DNA from: UBA4877 sp002399345
GTDB lineage: Bacteria; Bacillota; Thermoanaerobacteria; Thermoanaerobacterales; UBA4877
NCBI GenBank assembly: GCA_036752905.1
Contig: DAIORT010000005.1
Coordinates: forward strand, 44,312 to 108,311
DNA length: 64,000 nucleotides
Direction of reading: 5' to 3'
Shown here: positions 51,108 through 59,996 of the stretch, in pieces
Layout: each line of letters starts with the position of its first letter
How positions within the stretch are numbered: position 1 is the stretch's first letter
Made by a program: the position numbers and the translations under genes
Notes under the pieces: model-generated
What the model was told of the DNA's origin: nothing
Database searches by the model: none
Seen by the model: only the letters and a program-made list of their open reading frames with translations

Positions 51108-52229
51108 ATGGATCAACTGCTTCTAGGACTCACGTCTATCACACTAAAACAAGTGGTCATGTACATCATTGGAGGAGCCTTGATATACCTGGCCATTGCA
51201 AAGGAGTATGAGCCAACATTACTTCTGCCCATAGGCTTCGGTGCCATTTTGGTAAATATACCTTTCTCATCAGCAATTGATCAGATAGCAGGTGGAACCG
51301 TAGAACATGGGGCACTCAGCCTGCTTTTTAATGCCGGCATAGTAACGGAGCTCTTTCCGCTGCTTATATTCTTAGCCGTAGGAGCCATGATAGACTTCAC
51401 TCCCCTGCTGGAAAATCCGGTCATGCTGTTTTTCGGAGCAGCGGCGCAGTTTGGCATATTTTTTACAATGAGCCTTTCCACACTATGCGGGTTCAGTCTT
51501 AAGGAGGCGGCCTCCATCGGCATCATAGGCGCGGCGGACGGGCCTACGTCCATCTATGTTGCAACAAGGTTCGCAAAGAATCTCCTTGGCCCCATCTCGG
51601 TAGCCGCATACTCCTACATGTCGCTGGTACCCCTCATACAGCCGCCGGTCATAAAGGCGCTTACTACACACAAAGAGCGCTGTATAAAGATGGAATACCA
51701 GCCGGAGGGCGTATCAAAAATCGTAAAAATACTCTTTCCCATAATCGTAACGTTTATAGCAGGCATCGTAGCACCGTCATCTGTTTCACTCATAGGTTTC
51801 TTGATGTTCGGCAACCTTATCAGGGAATGCGGTGTGCTAAACAGCCTGTCCAAGACAGCCCAAAACGAGCTGGCTAACATCGTCACTATCCTTCTGGGCA
51901 TAACCATAGGCTCCACAATGACAGCGGATAAATTTCTGCAGCCTCAAACATTGCTGATCTTAGGAATAGGTCTGCTCGCATTTGTTTTTGACACTGCGGG
52001 CGGCGTTATATTCGTTAAAACCCTCAATATCTTTCTGAAGAAAAAAATAAACCCCATGATCGGGGCAGCAGGTATATCGGCCTTTCCGATGTCCGCAAGG
52101 GTTATACATAAGATGGGACAGAAAGAAGATCCATCCAACTTTTTGCTTATGCATGCCGTGGGCGCCAACGTAGCCGGCCAAATAGGCTCGGTCATTGCAG
52201 GCGGACTTATACTTGCACTGATTAAATAA
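51108..52229 (+). CDS. oadB: Na+-translocating decarboxylase beta subunit
   Basis: A 373-residue membrane carboxybiotin decarboxylase/sodium pump subunit (OadB/GcdB/MmdB). LLLPIGFGAILVNIP, the conserved GIIGAADGPTSIYVATRFA (ion-binding Asp in region IIIa) and SMTADKFLQPQTLLILGIG with a late SAFPMSARVIHKMG. It couples decarboxylation of carboxybiotin to Na+ export. No carboxyltransferase alpha or biotin carrier gene is nearby, so partner and acid substrate are not known. AAAGGAGGACACTT precedes the ATG. Confidence 0.93.
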   Translation: MDQLLLGLTSITLKQVVMYIIGGALIYLAIAKEYEPTLLLPIGFGAILVNIPFSSAIDQIAGGTVEHGALSLLFNAGIVTELFPLLIFLAVGAMIDFTPLLENPVMLFFGAAAQFGIFFTMSLSTLCGFSLKEAASIGIIGAADGPTSIYVATRFAKNLLGPISVAAYSYMSLVPLIQPPVIKALTTHKERCIKMEYQPEGVSKIVKILFPIIVTFIAGIVAPSSVSLIGFLMFGNLIRECGVLNSLSKTAQNELANIVTILLGITIGSTMTADKFLQPQTLLILGIGLLAFVFDTAGGVIFVKTLNIFLKKKINPMIGAAGISAFPMSARVIHKMGQKEDPSNFLLMHAVGANVAGQIGSVIAGGLILALIK

Positions 52230-52241
52230 GAGGTGACTAAA

Positions 52242-52364
52242 ATGAATAATGCATTTTTACAGGCACTGAAGGTATCCGGATACGGACTGATAGGTATATT
52301 TTCTGTAATAGCCATATTTTTTCTCTTGATTAAATTACTGCTTAAGTTATTTCCGGGGAAGTAA
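52242..52364 (+). CDS. tiny OadG-like gamma/delta subunit
   Basis: 40 residues (MNNAFLQALKVSGYGLIGIF, one membrane helix, then LIKLLLKLFPGK). Position right after oadB (12 nt) with AGAGGTGAC before the ATG, plus a single N-terminal helix and a basic tail, is what OadG-type subunits of Na+ pumps look like. It is shorter than the usual 80-100 residues and lacks the His-rich zinc tail, so it may be a minimal form. Confidence 0.7.
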   Translation: MNNAFLQALKVSGYGLIGIFSVIAIFFLLIKLLLKLFPGK

Positions 52365-52381
52365 TTATTCCCCGGTTTTTT
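52353..52381 (+). terminator. terminator of the oadB unit
   Basis: CCGGGGAA / TTCCCCGG, 8 bp, followed by TTTTTT; it overlaps the last codons of the OadG-like gene. Confidence 0.92.
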
Positions 52382-52416
52382 GCAGGTTTCCCGCCTTGAC
52401 TTGCACGGTTTGTCAC
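52376..52416 (+). repeat. 41-nt repeat, copy 2
   Basis: Matches 50906-50946 with scattered differences (TTTTTGCAGGTTTCCC ... GTTTGTCACG). It begins within the terminator T-tract. Confidence 0.6.
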
Positions 52417-52437
52417 GGTCTGCATATACCCTGAATA

Positions 52438-52872
52438 TCATTCTCTGGGGTCCTCATCATTCCCTTTGTCTTTATCTTCCTTTTCTTCCACAAGTGTAAC
52501 ACTGCTTTTGTTTGGCCGCTCTATCTCGATGGTGCAATTGGCAACAAGTGCTACGGCAGCGCCTACCAGGGTAAGCTGTGGAAGGAGTACCGTAGAAATG
52601 GCACCCGCCGTTACCGGTATATCCATTATAACCTTGTTATCCTTCTTTATCCTTATCTTGTTCACATTACCCTTCTTGACGATCTCCTTTACCTTATCGA
52701 TAAGATCTGCTCCCGCTACATTCACACTCTCCGTCCATGTTTTTTTATTGTCCTCCAGGTATATAAGTGCCTTCACCACATCACCGTCGTTTAAATCGAG
52801 AGCCTCCTTAGCTTCCCTATATGTGACTCCTGTCCTATCCTTTATAATATCCACCTTTTCCAATTCGTCCAT
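52438..52872 (-). CDS. UBA-like plus DUF4342 protein
   Basis: 144 residues. N-terminal about 45 residues (KVDIIKDRTGVTYREAKEAL, DGDVVKALIYLEDN) form a UBA/TS-N-like three-helix domain; the C-terminal part (VNKIRIKKDNKVIMDIPVTAG and LTLVGAAVALVANCTIEIE) is DUF4342, a beta strand pair with a hydrophobic hairpin. The family occurs widely in Clostridia with no known job. Acidic tail. GGTGGTATGAACA precedes the ATG. Confidence 0.85.
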   Translation of the reverse strand: MDELEKVDIIKDRTGVTYREAKEALDLNDGDVVKALIYLEDNKKTWTESVNVAGADLIDKVKEIVKKGNVNKIRIKKDNKVIMDIPVTAGAISTVLLPQLTLVGAAVALVANCTIEIERPNKSSVTLVEEKEDKDKGNDEDPRE

Positions 52873-53103
52873 TGTTCATACCACCTTTTAATTTATTTTC
52901 CATACATACTATTGATCTCTTCTTGGTTTTTATTCCTCTTGTACTTTAATTCATTATATACTGACGCCTGAAATAAATCCATATGCATATTGAAAATATT
53001 AATTTATATAATATAGATGATTACTTTAAGTAAAATATGCAAAGTTTGGTATAATATAAATTAGAAAGAAAAAATCAGACAAGCACAAGGAAGGAGATCT
53101 TTT

Positions 53104-53664
53104 ATGAACGAAACCATAAACACCATACTTAAGAGAAGAAGTATAAGGAACTACAAACAGCAACAGATAAGCAAGGAAGATTTAAACACGCTCTTAGAAG
53201 CGGGGCAATATGCTCCCAGCGCTGTAAATGAGCAGCCGTGGCACTTTACTATTGTTCAAAATAAACAGATGCTGGGCAAGCTCAACCAGGCCTGCAAAGA
53301 TATCATGGCCAAATCCAAAGATCCTCAAATGGCTAAATCCGGTACTGACGCTAATTTCTGTATATTCTACAATGCACCAACATTGATAATAATTTCCGGG
53401 GATACAAAGACAATAGCTCCGCAGATAGACTGCGCACTTGCCATGGAAAACATGTTTTTAGCCGGAGAATCCCTGAATATCGGCTCATGCTGGATACACG
53501 GGATATATAACTTCTTATTAAGTGAAGGCGGAAAACAGCTGAAAAAAGAGCTCCAGATTCCTGAAGGTTTTAATGTATGCGCCGTCGCAGGATTCGGATA
53601 TAAAGCAGGAGAAATACCTGAGGCTGCCGAGAGAAAGGCGGGAACGGTAACCATATTGCAATAA
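53104..53664 (+). CDS. nitroreductase family protein
   Basis: A 186-residue FMN flavoprotein: RRSIRNYKQQQISKEDLNTLLEAGQYAPSA has the basic FMN-phosphate motif; NEQPWHFTIVQN, then GESLNIGSCWIHG and VAGFGYKAGE complete the family fold. It reduces nitro compounds or quinones with NAD(P)H in vitro; the natural substrate is unknown. AAGGAAGGAGATC precedes ATG. Closed by the hairpin at 53757. Confidence 0.92.
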   Translation: MNETINTILKRRSIRNYKQQQISKEDLNTLLEAGQYAPSAVNEQPWHFTIVQNKQMLGKLNQACKDIMAKSKDPQMAKSGTDANFCIFYNAPTLIIISGDTKTIAPQIDCALAMENMFLAGESLNIGSCWIHGIYNFLLSEGGKQLKKELQIPEGFNVCAVAGFGYKAGEIPEAAERKAGTVTILQ

Positions 53665-53756
53665 ATTATAAGGCTTCATTGCATCCGCCAACATACGCGC
53701 GGTTCTTCCATGTCCTCTTGGATTGCCAAGGGGGATGGCATCGAATAAACATAAAA

Positions 53757-53796
53757 ACGGTTCCGGATCATTAATTTGACCCGGAACCAATTTTTT
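53757..53796. terminator. bidirectional terminator between nitroreductase and pxpC
   Basis: GGTTCCGG / CCGGAACC with an added TC/GA pair inside, flanked by AAAAAC and TTTTTT. Confidence 0.9.
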
Positions 53797-53804
53797 ACTG
53801 TATA

Positions 53805-54740
53805 TCAGCTGTGATCGATATACCACCTGATTATATCAAACTGTTCCTCATAGTTTTTATACAACCGATGGGCATCTTCCACAGATATACTTTTGAAGTG
53901 AATGATATCTCCCGGCCTGGCCTGGGCGACCTTCGGTATATCCGCAGAGATGACCACGGCTATCTTGGTATAACCCCCTGTAGTCTGCCTGTCTGCCATC
54001 ATCACTATGGGCTGCCTGTCACCCGGTACCTGTACGCTTCCCAAAGGTATGCCATCCGATATTATATCCGCTCCCTTTGAGTGTTCAATTGTCTCACCCT
54101 TTAATCTGTAACCCATCCTATCTATATTTTGTGTCACCTCATAAGAACTATTTAGAAACGTATATATACCTTTTTTGGTAAAATAATCATCTTGAGGGCC
54201 CATTACCACCCTAACCGATATTTCTCTTTCATAATGCGGTATGTATATGCCCTCTAACTGTCTTCCGCGCATGGACATATTTGCCTTGCTAGCATTGATG
54301 ACATCTCCGGTCTTTATGTATCTTCCCTCTATGCCGCCAATTTTACCTTTTATATAGGTGGATCTGCTTCCCATAACAGACTTTATGTCTATCCCTCCGC
54401 TAAAAGATATATAGCAGAAGCTGCCGCAGCTTGAGCCGCCGAGCTCCAGGACATCACCCGGCCTGGCCGCATACGAATGCCAATTATATACAGGGCTGCC
54501 GTTTAACTGCGCGTCAAATTCCCCTCCCGTTATAGCAAACACCGTATCCTCTTCAAACTCTATAGTGGGTCCCATGAGCATAGATTCCAGCGATGCCTGC
54601 TTTTTATCATTTCCTACCAGTATATTACTTATTCTGTATGCATACTGATCACAGGCTCCCGCCGTAGACATGCCGAACGCCTGATACCCAAATCTGCCCA
54701 TATCCTGCACTGATGTGATGCCCGGCTTTAATATCTTCAT
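53805..54740 (-). CDS. pxpC: 5-oxoprolinase subunit C
   Basis: 311 residues of the KipA/biotin-dependent carboxyltransferase-2 family. Starts ILKPGITSVQDMGRFGYQAFGMSTAGACD, the family hallmark; SMLMGPTIEF, RPGDVLELGG, VMGPQDDYF and SDGIPLGSVQVPGDRQPIVMMADRQTTGGYTKI. With PxpB and PxpA it cleaves 5-oxoproline to glutamate using ATP. Overlaps the end of pxpB by 4 nt, so the two are co-translated. Confidence 0.94.
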   Translation of the reverse strand: MKILKPGITSVQDMGRFGYQAFGMSTAGACDQYAYRISNILVGNDKKQASLESMLMGPTIEFEEDTVFAITGGEFDAQLNGSPVYNWHSYAARPGDVLELGGSSCGSFCYISFSGGIDIKSVMGSRSTYIKGKIGGIEGRYIKTGDVINASKANMSMRGRQLEGIYIPHYEREISVRVVMGPQDDYFTKKGIYTFLNSSYEVTQNIDRMGYRLKGETIEHSKGADIISDGIPLGSVQVPGDRQPIVMMADRQTTGGYTKIAVVISADIPKVAQARPGDIIHFKSISVEDAHRLYKNYEEQFDIIRWYIDHS

Positions 54741-55471
54741 GATGTTTCCCCCTTTATAACATCGACCTGATATGTGCAGTCATCTACTTCTTTTTTTATC
54801 TTATTAAACTCTTTCTCAGATACGGGTTTGAATCTTATTCTGTCACCCATCTTAGGAAGTATGGGAACATCGCGATAAGGGTCGTAAAGCTTTACAGGTG
54901 TAATTCCTATTAGCCTCCATCCACCGGGGCTATCGATAGGATACATACCTGTCTGTTTTCCAGCTATACCCACCGATCCGGCCGGTATCCTTTTCCTCGG
55001 TGTCTCCAGTCTGGGAGTGGCTATCCTCTCATCCATGCCTCCCAGATAAGTAAATCCCGGGGTAAAACCCAGCATATAAATTAGATAATCCACCGAGGTG
55101 TGTATATCTATGACCTCTTTTTCAGTAAGATGAGCATGCTCGGCAACAAAGGGCAGATCCGGACCGCTCTCGCCTCCATAAAGTACCGGAATCACGAGTG
55201 TATCTCCGTTCTTTGCTGAGCTTATATCCAACTTATCGTATACTCTCTTAAGAACATTTACAGCATCATCATAATACATCACAAAGGGATCATAGTAAAC
55301 GAGTATGGATCTGTATGTGGGCACCGTTTCCACAATGCCCCTTATACCCTTACTAAAAATATCATCAACTATTCCCCTTATAGCAGTATTACATTCCTCC
55401 TCAATGCCATCACTCAGCTCCATACATACAGCATTGTCTCCTGCAGGTAAAAACCTCGGCCTGGAATACAT
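54737..55471 (-). CDS. pxpB: 5-oxoprolinase subunit B
   Basis: 244 residues, KipI/allophanate hydrolase subunit 1 fold: RFLPAGDNAVCMELSDGI at the start, YDPFVMYYDDAV, IPVLYGGESGPDL, MLGFTPGFTYLGGMDERIATPRLETPRKRIPAGSVGIAGKQTGMYP with the ATP-binding region, and PGGWRLIGITPV. Forms the catalytic heteromer with PxpC. The ATG is 12 nt after the nitrilase gene and has AGGAGGGAT before it. Confidence 0.94.
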   Translation of the reverse strand: MYSRPRFLPAGDNAVCMELSDGIEEECNTAIRGIVDDIFSKGIRGIVETVPTYRSILVYYDPFVMYYDDAVNVLKRVYDKLDISSAKNGDTLVIPVLYGGESGPDLPFVAEHAHLTEKEVIDIHTSVDYLIYMLGFTPGFTYLGGMDERIATPRLETPRKRIPAGSVGIAGKQTGMYPIDSPGGWRLIGITPVKLYDPYRDVPILPKMGDRIRFKPVSEKEFNKIKKEVDDCTYQVDVIKGETS

Positions 55472-55483
55472 TTCTATCCCTCC

Positions 55484-56266
55484 TTATAAAGAGTATACAT
55501 CCGGCCTCCTGTCCTTAAATACAGGCATCTTTTTCCTCACATCATTCACCATTCCAAGATCTATATTCACTGTCACAATATCTTCATCTTCTCCTGTTTC
55601 AGCTTTCACTTCACCCCACGGATCTATCACCATGGAGTGCCCAAAAAACTTATCTCTGCCCTTCTCACCGACCCGGTTGCAGGATACCACATACATCTGA
55701 TTTTCTATTGCTCTGGCAATCTGAAGCGTCCGCCAATGATCCAGCCTGGGATGCGGCCACTCTGCGGGGATAAAAAGAACCTTAGCCCCTTTTAAAGCTA
55801 AAGAGCGGGCAAGCTCGGGAAACCTCAGATCGTAACATATCATAACCCCAGAGGGGGACCCATCTATTTCAAAATATCCGATCTTGTCTCCGGACTGTAA
55901 GAATTTATCTTCTTCCATAAGGCCAAACAGGTGGAGTTTGTCATAATTTAGTATGACATTCCCACTCCTATCAAAAACATAGGTTGTATTGTACAGTCCA
56001 CCTGCTCTGAAATCAGAGACGGATCCTGCTATGACATTTACATGAGTGCTCTTTATAAAGGGGATAAAAGACTTTAAAAGCTCTTTGCCCTCCCTGTCTC
56101 CCACCTTATCCATTACATCAAAAGCGTAGGCTGTACTAAACATCTCCGGCAGGATTATGACGTCAGGCGCATCATCCATAGCCTTCGTCATAAGATCTAT
56201 AGCGTGTTTGTAATTATTCTTCGGTTTTCCCAATTCAATGTCCATCTGTATTATAGATATCCTCAT
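55484..56266 (-). CDS. nitrilase-superfamily omega-amidase-like hydrolase
   Basis: A 260-residue carbon-nitrogen hydrolase. Catalytic triad in ILPEMFSTAY (Glu), YDKLHLFGL (Lys) and GVMICYDLRFPEL (Cys), plus IPAEWPHPRL and SCNRVGEKG. Closest in pattern to YafV/omega-amidase enzymes that deamidate 2-oxoglutaramate or similar. Inside the 5-oxoproline cluster it may handle a glutamine-derived amide. Its ATG overlaps by 4 nt the stop of a DUF2848 relic. Confidence 0.9.
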   Translation of the reverse strand: MRISIIQMDIELGKPKNNYKHAIDLMTKAMDDAPDVIILPEMFSTAYAFDVMDKVGDREGKELLKSFIPFIKSTHVNVIAGSVSDFRAGGLYNTTYVFDRSGNVILNYDKLHLFGLMEEDKFLQSGDKIGYFEIDGSPSGVMICYDLRFPELARSLALKGAKVLFIPAEWPHPRLDHWRTLQIARAIENQMYVVSCNRVGEKGRDKFFGHSMVIDPWGEVKAETGEDEDIVTVNIDLGMVNDVRKKMPVFKDRRPDVYSL

Positions 56267-56530
56267 TTTATTCCTTCCTTCAGTACGGTAACATTATATG
56301 AATGAGAAATTTCCCTCCCACAAACAGGATCCTCCATTTCAATAACATACTTATCAGCATAAATCAACTCTCCTCCGATGGTAGCCGGCGTACCGCTCAT
56401 GAGAATAGTGCCGTCCAGCTGATTATCCACATCCTTAAGCCTGCGAAGCCATTCAGAGTAATGAAGAAGTTGGTATGATCCGAGCCCACAGTCACATATA
56501 TCCTGTCCTTATCCTCTCCATAATGCTGCC
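56263..56530 (-). pseudogene. DUF2848 protein remnant with internal deletion
   Basis: In one frame EDKDRIYVTVGSDHT (about 56530-56480), in another HYSEWLRRLKDVDNQLDGTI followed by LMSGTPATIGGELIYADKYV to the stop at 56263. These are the conserved GSDHT and C-terminal SGTPA parts of DUF2848 enzymes (fumarylacetoacetase-like, usual length about 220); about 60 residues between them are gone. The stop still overlaps the amidase ATG. Its start would lie in the end of the NRAMP gene. Confidence 0.7.
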
Positions 56531-57717
56531 ATACCGCCTAATGATTTAATCCCGGAATATGCCGTGATTATAACTACAATGATTCCACCTACAACAAGCC
56601 AGGTGGGATGGTGATAATCCTCTCCTACAATCTTCTTATTACGCGATGCTATAAGTATTGCCCCCAGTGTAAAAGGCAGTATAAGACCATTCAATGCTCC
56701 TGCCAATATAAGCAATGTAACAGGTCGGCCCAGTAAAATAAAGAACAATGTGCAGAAAACAATAAATCCTATTACCACCTTGGGAAAATGATCATCGATT
56801 GGTTTAAAATATGTCCTAATGAAAGAAACCGACGTAAATGCGCATCCTACAACAGATGATAATGCTGCAGACCAAAGCACCAGTCCGAACAATTTATACC
56901 CGACTTTACCTGCAACCGCAAGGAAAGGAGTGACAGCGGGATTTGCTGGATCAAGCTTTATACCACGGCTTACTACACCCAATACAGCTAAAAACAGCAT
57001 ATATCGCATTATACCTGTTACCACAACACCGAATACAGAGGTATTGGATGTCTCACTGACATCCTTTACTCCACTCATACCGCCGTCAAGGAGTCTATGG
57101 GCACCGGAAAAAGTAATATACCCACCAACCGTACCCCCAATAATGGTTGTAAAGGGTAAAAAGTCAAACTTCTTGGGCATTACTGTCCGGATCATGGCTT
57201 CTCCAACCGGGGGATGTGCTGCCACCATTACACAGAAGGTTAAAACCAACATAAGCACACCGAGTATTTGTGCGAATTTATCCATAGCGTTTCCAAATTC
57301 TTTAATAAGAAATATGGCTATACAAATGGCGGCCGATATTACGGCACCTACCTTTACATCAACACCAAAAAGCACATTAAAAGCCATACCCGTGCCCGCT
57401 ATATTGCCTATATTAAAAGCCAAACCACCAACAAATACAAGAAAAGATATAAAATAACCCAATCCGGATACAACTTCATTAGCTACATCCTGCCCTCTCT
57501 TACCTGTAACAACAATGATGCGCCAGACATTAAGCTGAGCAAATATATCCACTATTATTGTGAGTAAGATAATAAAGCTGAAGCTGGCTCCGTATTGTTC
57601 AGTAAATGTCGCCGTCTGTGTAAGAAATGCAGGTCCTATCGCTGATGTTATCATCAGAAATGCCGCACCAAGGAGCATACTTATTGAATGTTTACTTTTA
57701 ACGCTGTTGCCTCCCAT
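56509..57717 (-). CDS. NRAMP-like transporter of the 5-oxoprolinase cluster (YcsG type)
   Basis: 402 residues, about 11 membrane segments. MLLGAAFLMITSAIGPAFLTQTATFTEQYG replaces the metal-binding DPGN of true Mn transporters, and the TM6 metal site is also not evident, so this branch probably moves an organic anion such as 5-oxoproline rather than a metal. B. subtilis ycsG is in the same neighbourhood (ycsF, ycsG, ycsI, kipI, kipA). The end runs into the DUF2848 relic, so the last residues (AALWRG) may be altered. Confidence 0.85.
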   Translation of the reverse strand: MGGNSVKSKHSISMLLGAAFLMITSAIGPAFLTQTATFTEQYGASFSFIILLTIIVDIFAQLNVWRIIVVTGKRGQDVANEVVSGLGYFISFLVFVGGLAFNIGNIAGTGMAFNVLFGVDVKVGAVISAAICIAIFLIKEFGNAMDKFAQILGVLMLVLTFCVMVAAHPPVGEAMIRTVMPKKFDFLPFTTIIGGTVGGYITFSGAHRLLDGGMSGVKDVSETSNTSVFGVVVTGIMRYMLFLAVLGVVSRGIKLDPANPAVTPFLAVAGKVGYKLFGLVLWSAALSSVVGCAFTSVSFIRTYFKPIDDHFPKVVIGFIVFCTLFFILLGRPVTLLILAGALNGLILPFTLGAILIASRNKKIVGEDYHHPTWLVVGGIIVVIITAYSGIKSLGGMAALWRG

Positions 57718-57727
57718 TTTATCCCCC

Positions 57728-58498
57728 CTATATAAACTCTTTCATAGGTACAACACTGATACCTGCGTTTTGCATCTCCCTTCTTATCTTTTTCACAAAA
57801 TCCACCGCTTTGGGGTTATCGCCGTGAACACATACGGAGTTTGCATTTATATCTATAGTCCTACCTGTTATTGTCTGCACCTTACCCTCATTCACCATAC
57901 CTATAACACGTTTTATTGCCAGGCCTTCGTCTTCTATCATCGAGCCGGGTTTACTTCTGGCTACAAGGGTACCATCTTCATTGTAAGCCCGGTCTGCGAA
58001 TACCTCCTCCGCCACCTTGAGCCCGATATCCTTAGCCGCTTTGACCATCTGGCTGCCGGCAAGCGCAAGGAGTATTATGTCTTTGTCCACCTCATAAACA
58101 GCCTCCGCAATGGACCTTGCCAGATTATAATCCACTGCTGCCATGTTATACATTGCTCCGTGGGCCTTAATGTGCTGCAGCCTCATTCCTTTGGATATCG
58201 CAAAGGCGGCCAGCGCGCCAACCTGATATTTCACATAAGCCTTTACCTCTGCCGGCGTGGCATTTAACTTTCTCCTTCCAAAACCCATGAGATCGGGATA
58301 ACCCGGGTGGGCTCCTACCTGTACCCCTGATTTTGCTGCCAAACCCACCGTTTTTTCCATCACCAACGGATCGCCGGCATGAAATCCGCACGCAACGTTA
58401 GCAGACGTTACATATTTTAGTACCTTGTCGTCCATACCCAGCTTATAGTTTCCAAAACTCTCACCGATATCGCTATTTAAATCCACATATTTCTGCAT
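57728..58498 (-). CDS. pxpA: 5-oxoprolinase subunit A
   Basis: 256 residues, LamB/YcsF family. YVDLNSDIGESFGNYKLGMDD, SANVACGFHAGDPLVM (conserved His/Asp), GAHPGYPDLMGFGRR, HIKAHGAMYNMA, EVFADRAYNEDGTLVARS and SVCVHGDNPKAV. ATG 58498 is used since GGAGGGAAAACGC lies ahead of it. It supplies the third part of the ATP-dependent 5-oxoprolinase. Operon order: DUF1445, pxpA, ycsG-like, [DUF2848], amidase, pxpB, pxpC. Confidence 0.94.
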   Translation of the reverse strand: MQKYVDLNSDIGESFGNYKLGMDDKVLKYVTSANVACGFHAGDPLVMEKTVGLAAKSGVQVGAHPGYPDLMGFGRRKLNATPAEVKAYVKYQVGALAAFAISKGMRLQHIKAHGAMYNMAAVDYNLARSIAEAVYEVDKDIILLALAGSQMVKAAKDIGLKVAEEVFADRAYNEDGTLVARSKPGSMIEDEGLAIKRVIGMVNEGKVQTITGRTIDINANSVCVHGDNPKAVDFVKKIRREMQNAGISVVPMKEFI

Positions 58499-58513
58499 GC
58501 GTTTTCCCTCCAT

Positions 58514-59293
58514 CTAAAATACGGAATAGTCTTCATCCTTTTTGTCCGAGATAAACATATTGCCCGGTGCATGGGTTAACATGATCTCCGGCTGCGCCTC
58601 CATTGCCACCGCCTGCGGAGTCACACCACACGCCCAAAATACAGGAACCTCACCGTCATATATGGTAGACGGATCCCCAAAATCAGGCCGGGCCACATCG
58701 TTTATACCAATGGCTTCCGGATCACCGATGCATACTGGAGCACCATGCACCTGAGGAAATCTCGAGGTCACCTGAACCGCGCGTATTATCATATCTTTAG
58801 GTATAGGCCGCATAGATACGACCATGGGACCATGAAATATCCCTGCCGATTTACACTTAATGTTCGTAATATACATGGGTACATTATGATTTTCTTCTAT
58901 ATGTCTTACCGGTATCCCCGCTGTCATTAAAGCATTCTCAAATGTAAAACTGCAACCCAGTAGGAATCCTATCATATTTTCATTCCATTCTTCTTTTATA
59001 GAGTCTTTCTCTCCCACCAATCTGCCCTTTTTATAAAACCGATATTTCGGAATATCCGTCCTTATATCAGCCCCCTTTGCTATAAGCTTTGGCTCCGGAT
59101 CACCGGGCTCTGTTATATCCAAAAGAGGACAAGGCTTAGGATTTCTCTGACAAAATATTAAAAAGTCCAGTGCATATTCTTTTGATAGTACTACCAAATT
59201 CGCCTGAGCATATCCATGACACATGCCTGATGTCTGTCCATCATAAAGTCCAGCTCTTATACGCTGCCGCACTTGACTCGGTGATTCATCCAT
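58514..59293 (-). CDS. DUF1445 (YcsI-like) putative hydro-lyase
   Basis: 259 residues: SPSQVRQRIRAGLYDGQTSGMCHGYAQANL, FLGCSFTFENAL (conserved Cys), RHIEENHNVPMY, GPMVVSMRPI, VHGAPVCIGDP and PVFWACGVTPQAVAME. The family is related to D-glutamate cyclase, which turns D-glutamate into 5-oxo-D-proline, so a racemic or D-oxoproline step fits the cluster. Probably first gene of the pxp operon. AGGGAGGGATTTT precedes ATG. Confidence 0.88.
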   Translation of the reverse strand: MDESPSQVRQRIRAGLYDGQTSGMCHGYAQANLVVLSKEYALDFLIFCQRNPKPCPLLDITEPGDPEPKLIAKGADIRTDIPKYRFYKKGRLVGEKDSIKEEWNENMIGFLLGCSFTFENALMTAGIPVRHIEENHNVPMYITNIKCKSAGIFHGPMVVSMRPIPKDMIIRAVQVTSRFPQVHGAPVCIGDPEAIGINDVARPDFGDPSTIYDGEVPVFWACGVTPQAVAMEAQPEIMLTHAPGNMFISDKKDEDYSVF

Positions 59294-59513
59294 AAAATCC
59301 CTCCCTTATCTTTTTGTTACAATTATACATCATTTTTTAAAAACATTCTACTGAATGTTTATATAAAAAACAGTTTAAATATCAATAAAATATAATAAAT
59401 ATACGGCAAAGATACTTTTGATTATACCTTTGCCTTGTATCTATCCTATTGATTAAGAATATTCGGCTATGGTATCTAAAAAAAGACTCAGCCGGCTAAC
59501 TTCCACGGCATAT

Positions 59514-59996
59514 TTACATCAGCCCCATAAGACTAAGAATAAGTCTCATAAGCAGCATGCCTATTATAGTATCAAATATCGGGACAAACAATAACAAGGT
59601 TCGGTATTTAGGATTTGTATCCGCCACTAAAACTATCCTGGCATAGTGGCCTACAAGGGTACCCATAAGCATGCTGGGTATGATGAGTATGGTAGCCTGG
59701 GCTGCATTGATTATTCCCTGCATATACAAGTTTGCCGCCGTAGCAGCACCGGCTGCTTTTGCAAAAAAAGCCGATACAAATACCACTACCGCTTCCCCGG
59801 GCAATCCAAATAACCCCATCAGCGGACCGAACAATTTCCCTAAAACGTCAACTAACCCCGTCAGCTGTAAAAATTGTACTATCACGTAACCTAAGATCAT
59901 GGCAGGCAATATCTGATCGATACCAATGTAAAATCCCTTTTTGGCACCACCCATAAAGACCTCGATGACGCTTTTCTTCTTATTGGGTTGATCCAT
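59514..59996 (-). CDS. yjiG: YjiG-like nucleoside-recognition membrane protein
   Basis: 160 residues from ATG 59996 (CAGAGGTGTGGGAT before it; it begins inside the end of yjiH). Gate-domain protein related to SpmB: GGAKKGFYIGIDQILPAMILGYV, GEAVVVFVSAFFAKAAGAATAANLYMQG, LIIPSMLMGTLVGHYARIVL. Four to five membrane segments. With YjiH it forms a presumed transporter; in E. coli the pair sits with isoaspartyl dipeptidase, here with an M20 peptidase. Confidence 0.88.
   Translation of the reverse strand: MDQPNKKKSVIEVFMGGAKKGFYIGIDQILPAMILGYVIVQFLQLTGLVDVLGKLFGPLMGLFGLPGEAVVVFVSAFFAKAAGAATAANLYMQGIINAAQATILIIPSMLMGTLVGHYARIVLVADTNPKYRTLLLFVPIFDTIIGMLLMRLILSLMGLM

Noticed and set aside
53670..53756. 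Gene remnant on the minus strand reading FDAIPLGNPRGHGRTARML.
   Set aside because: Looks protein-like but too short, without start or recognised family; not reported as a feature.
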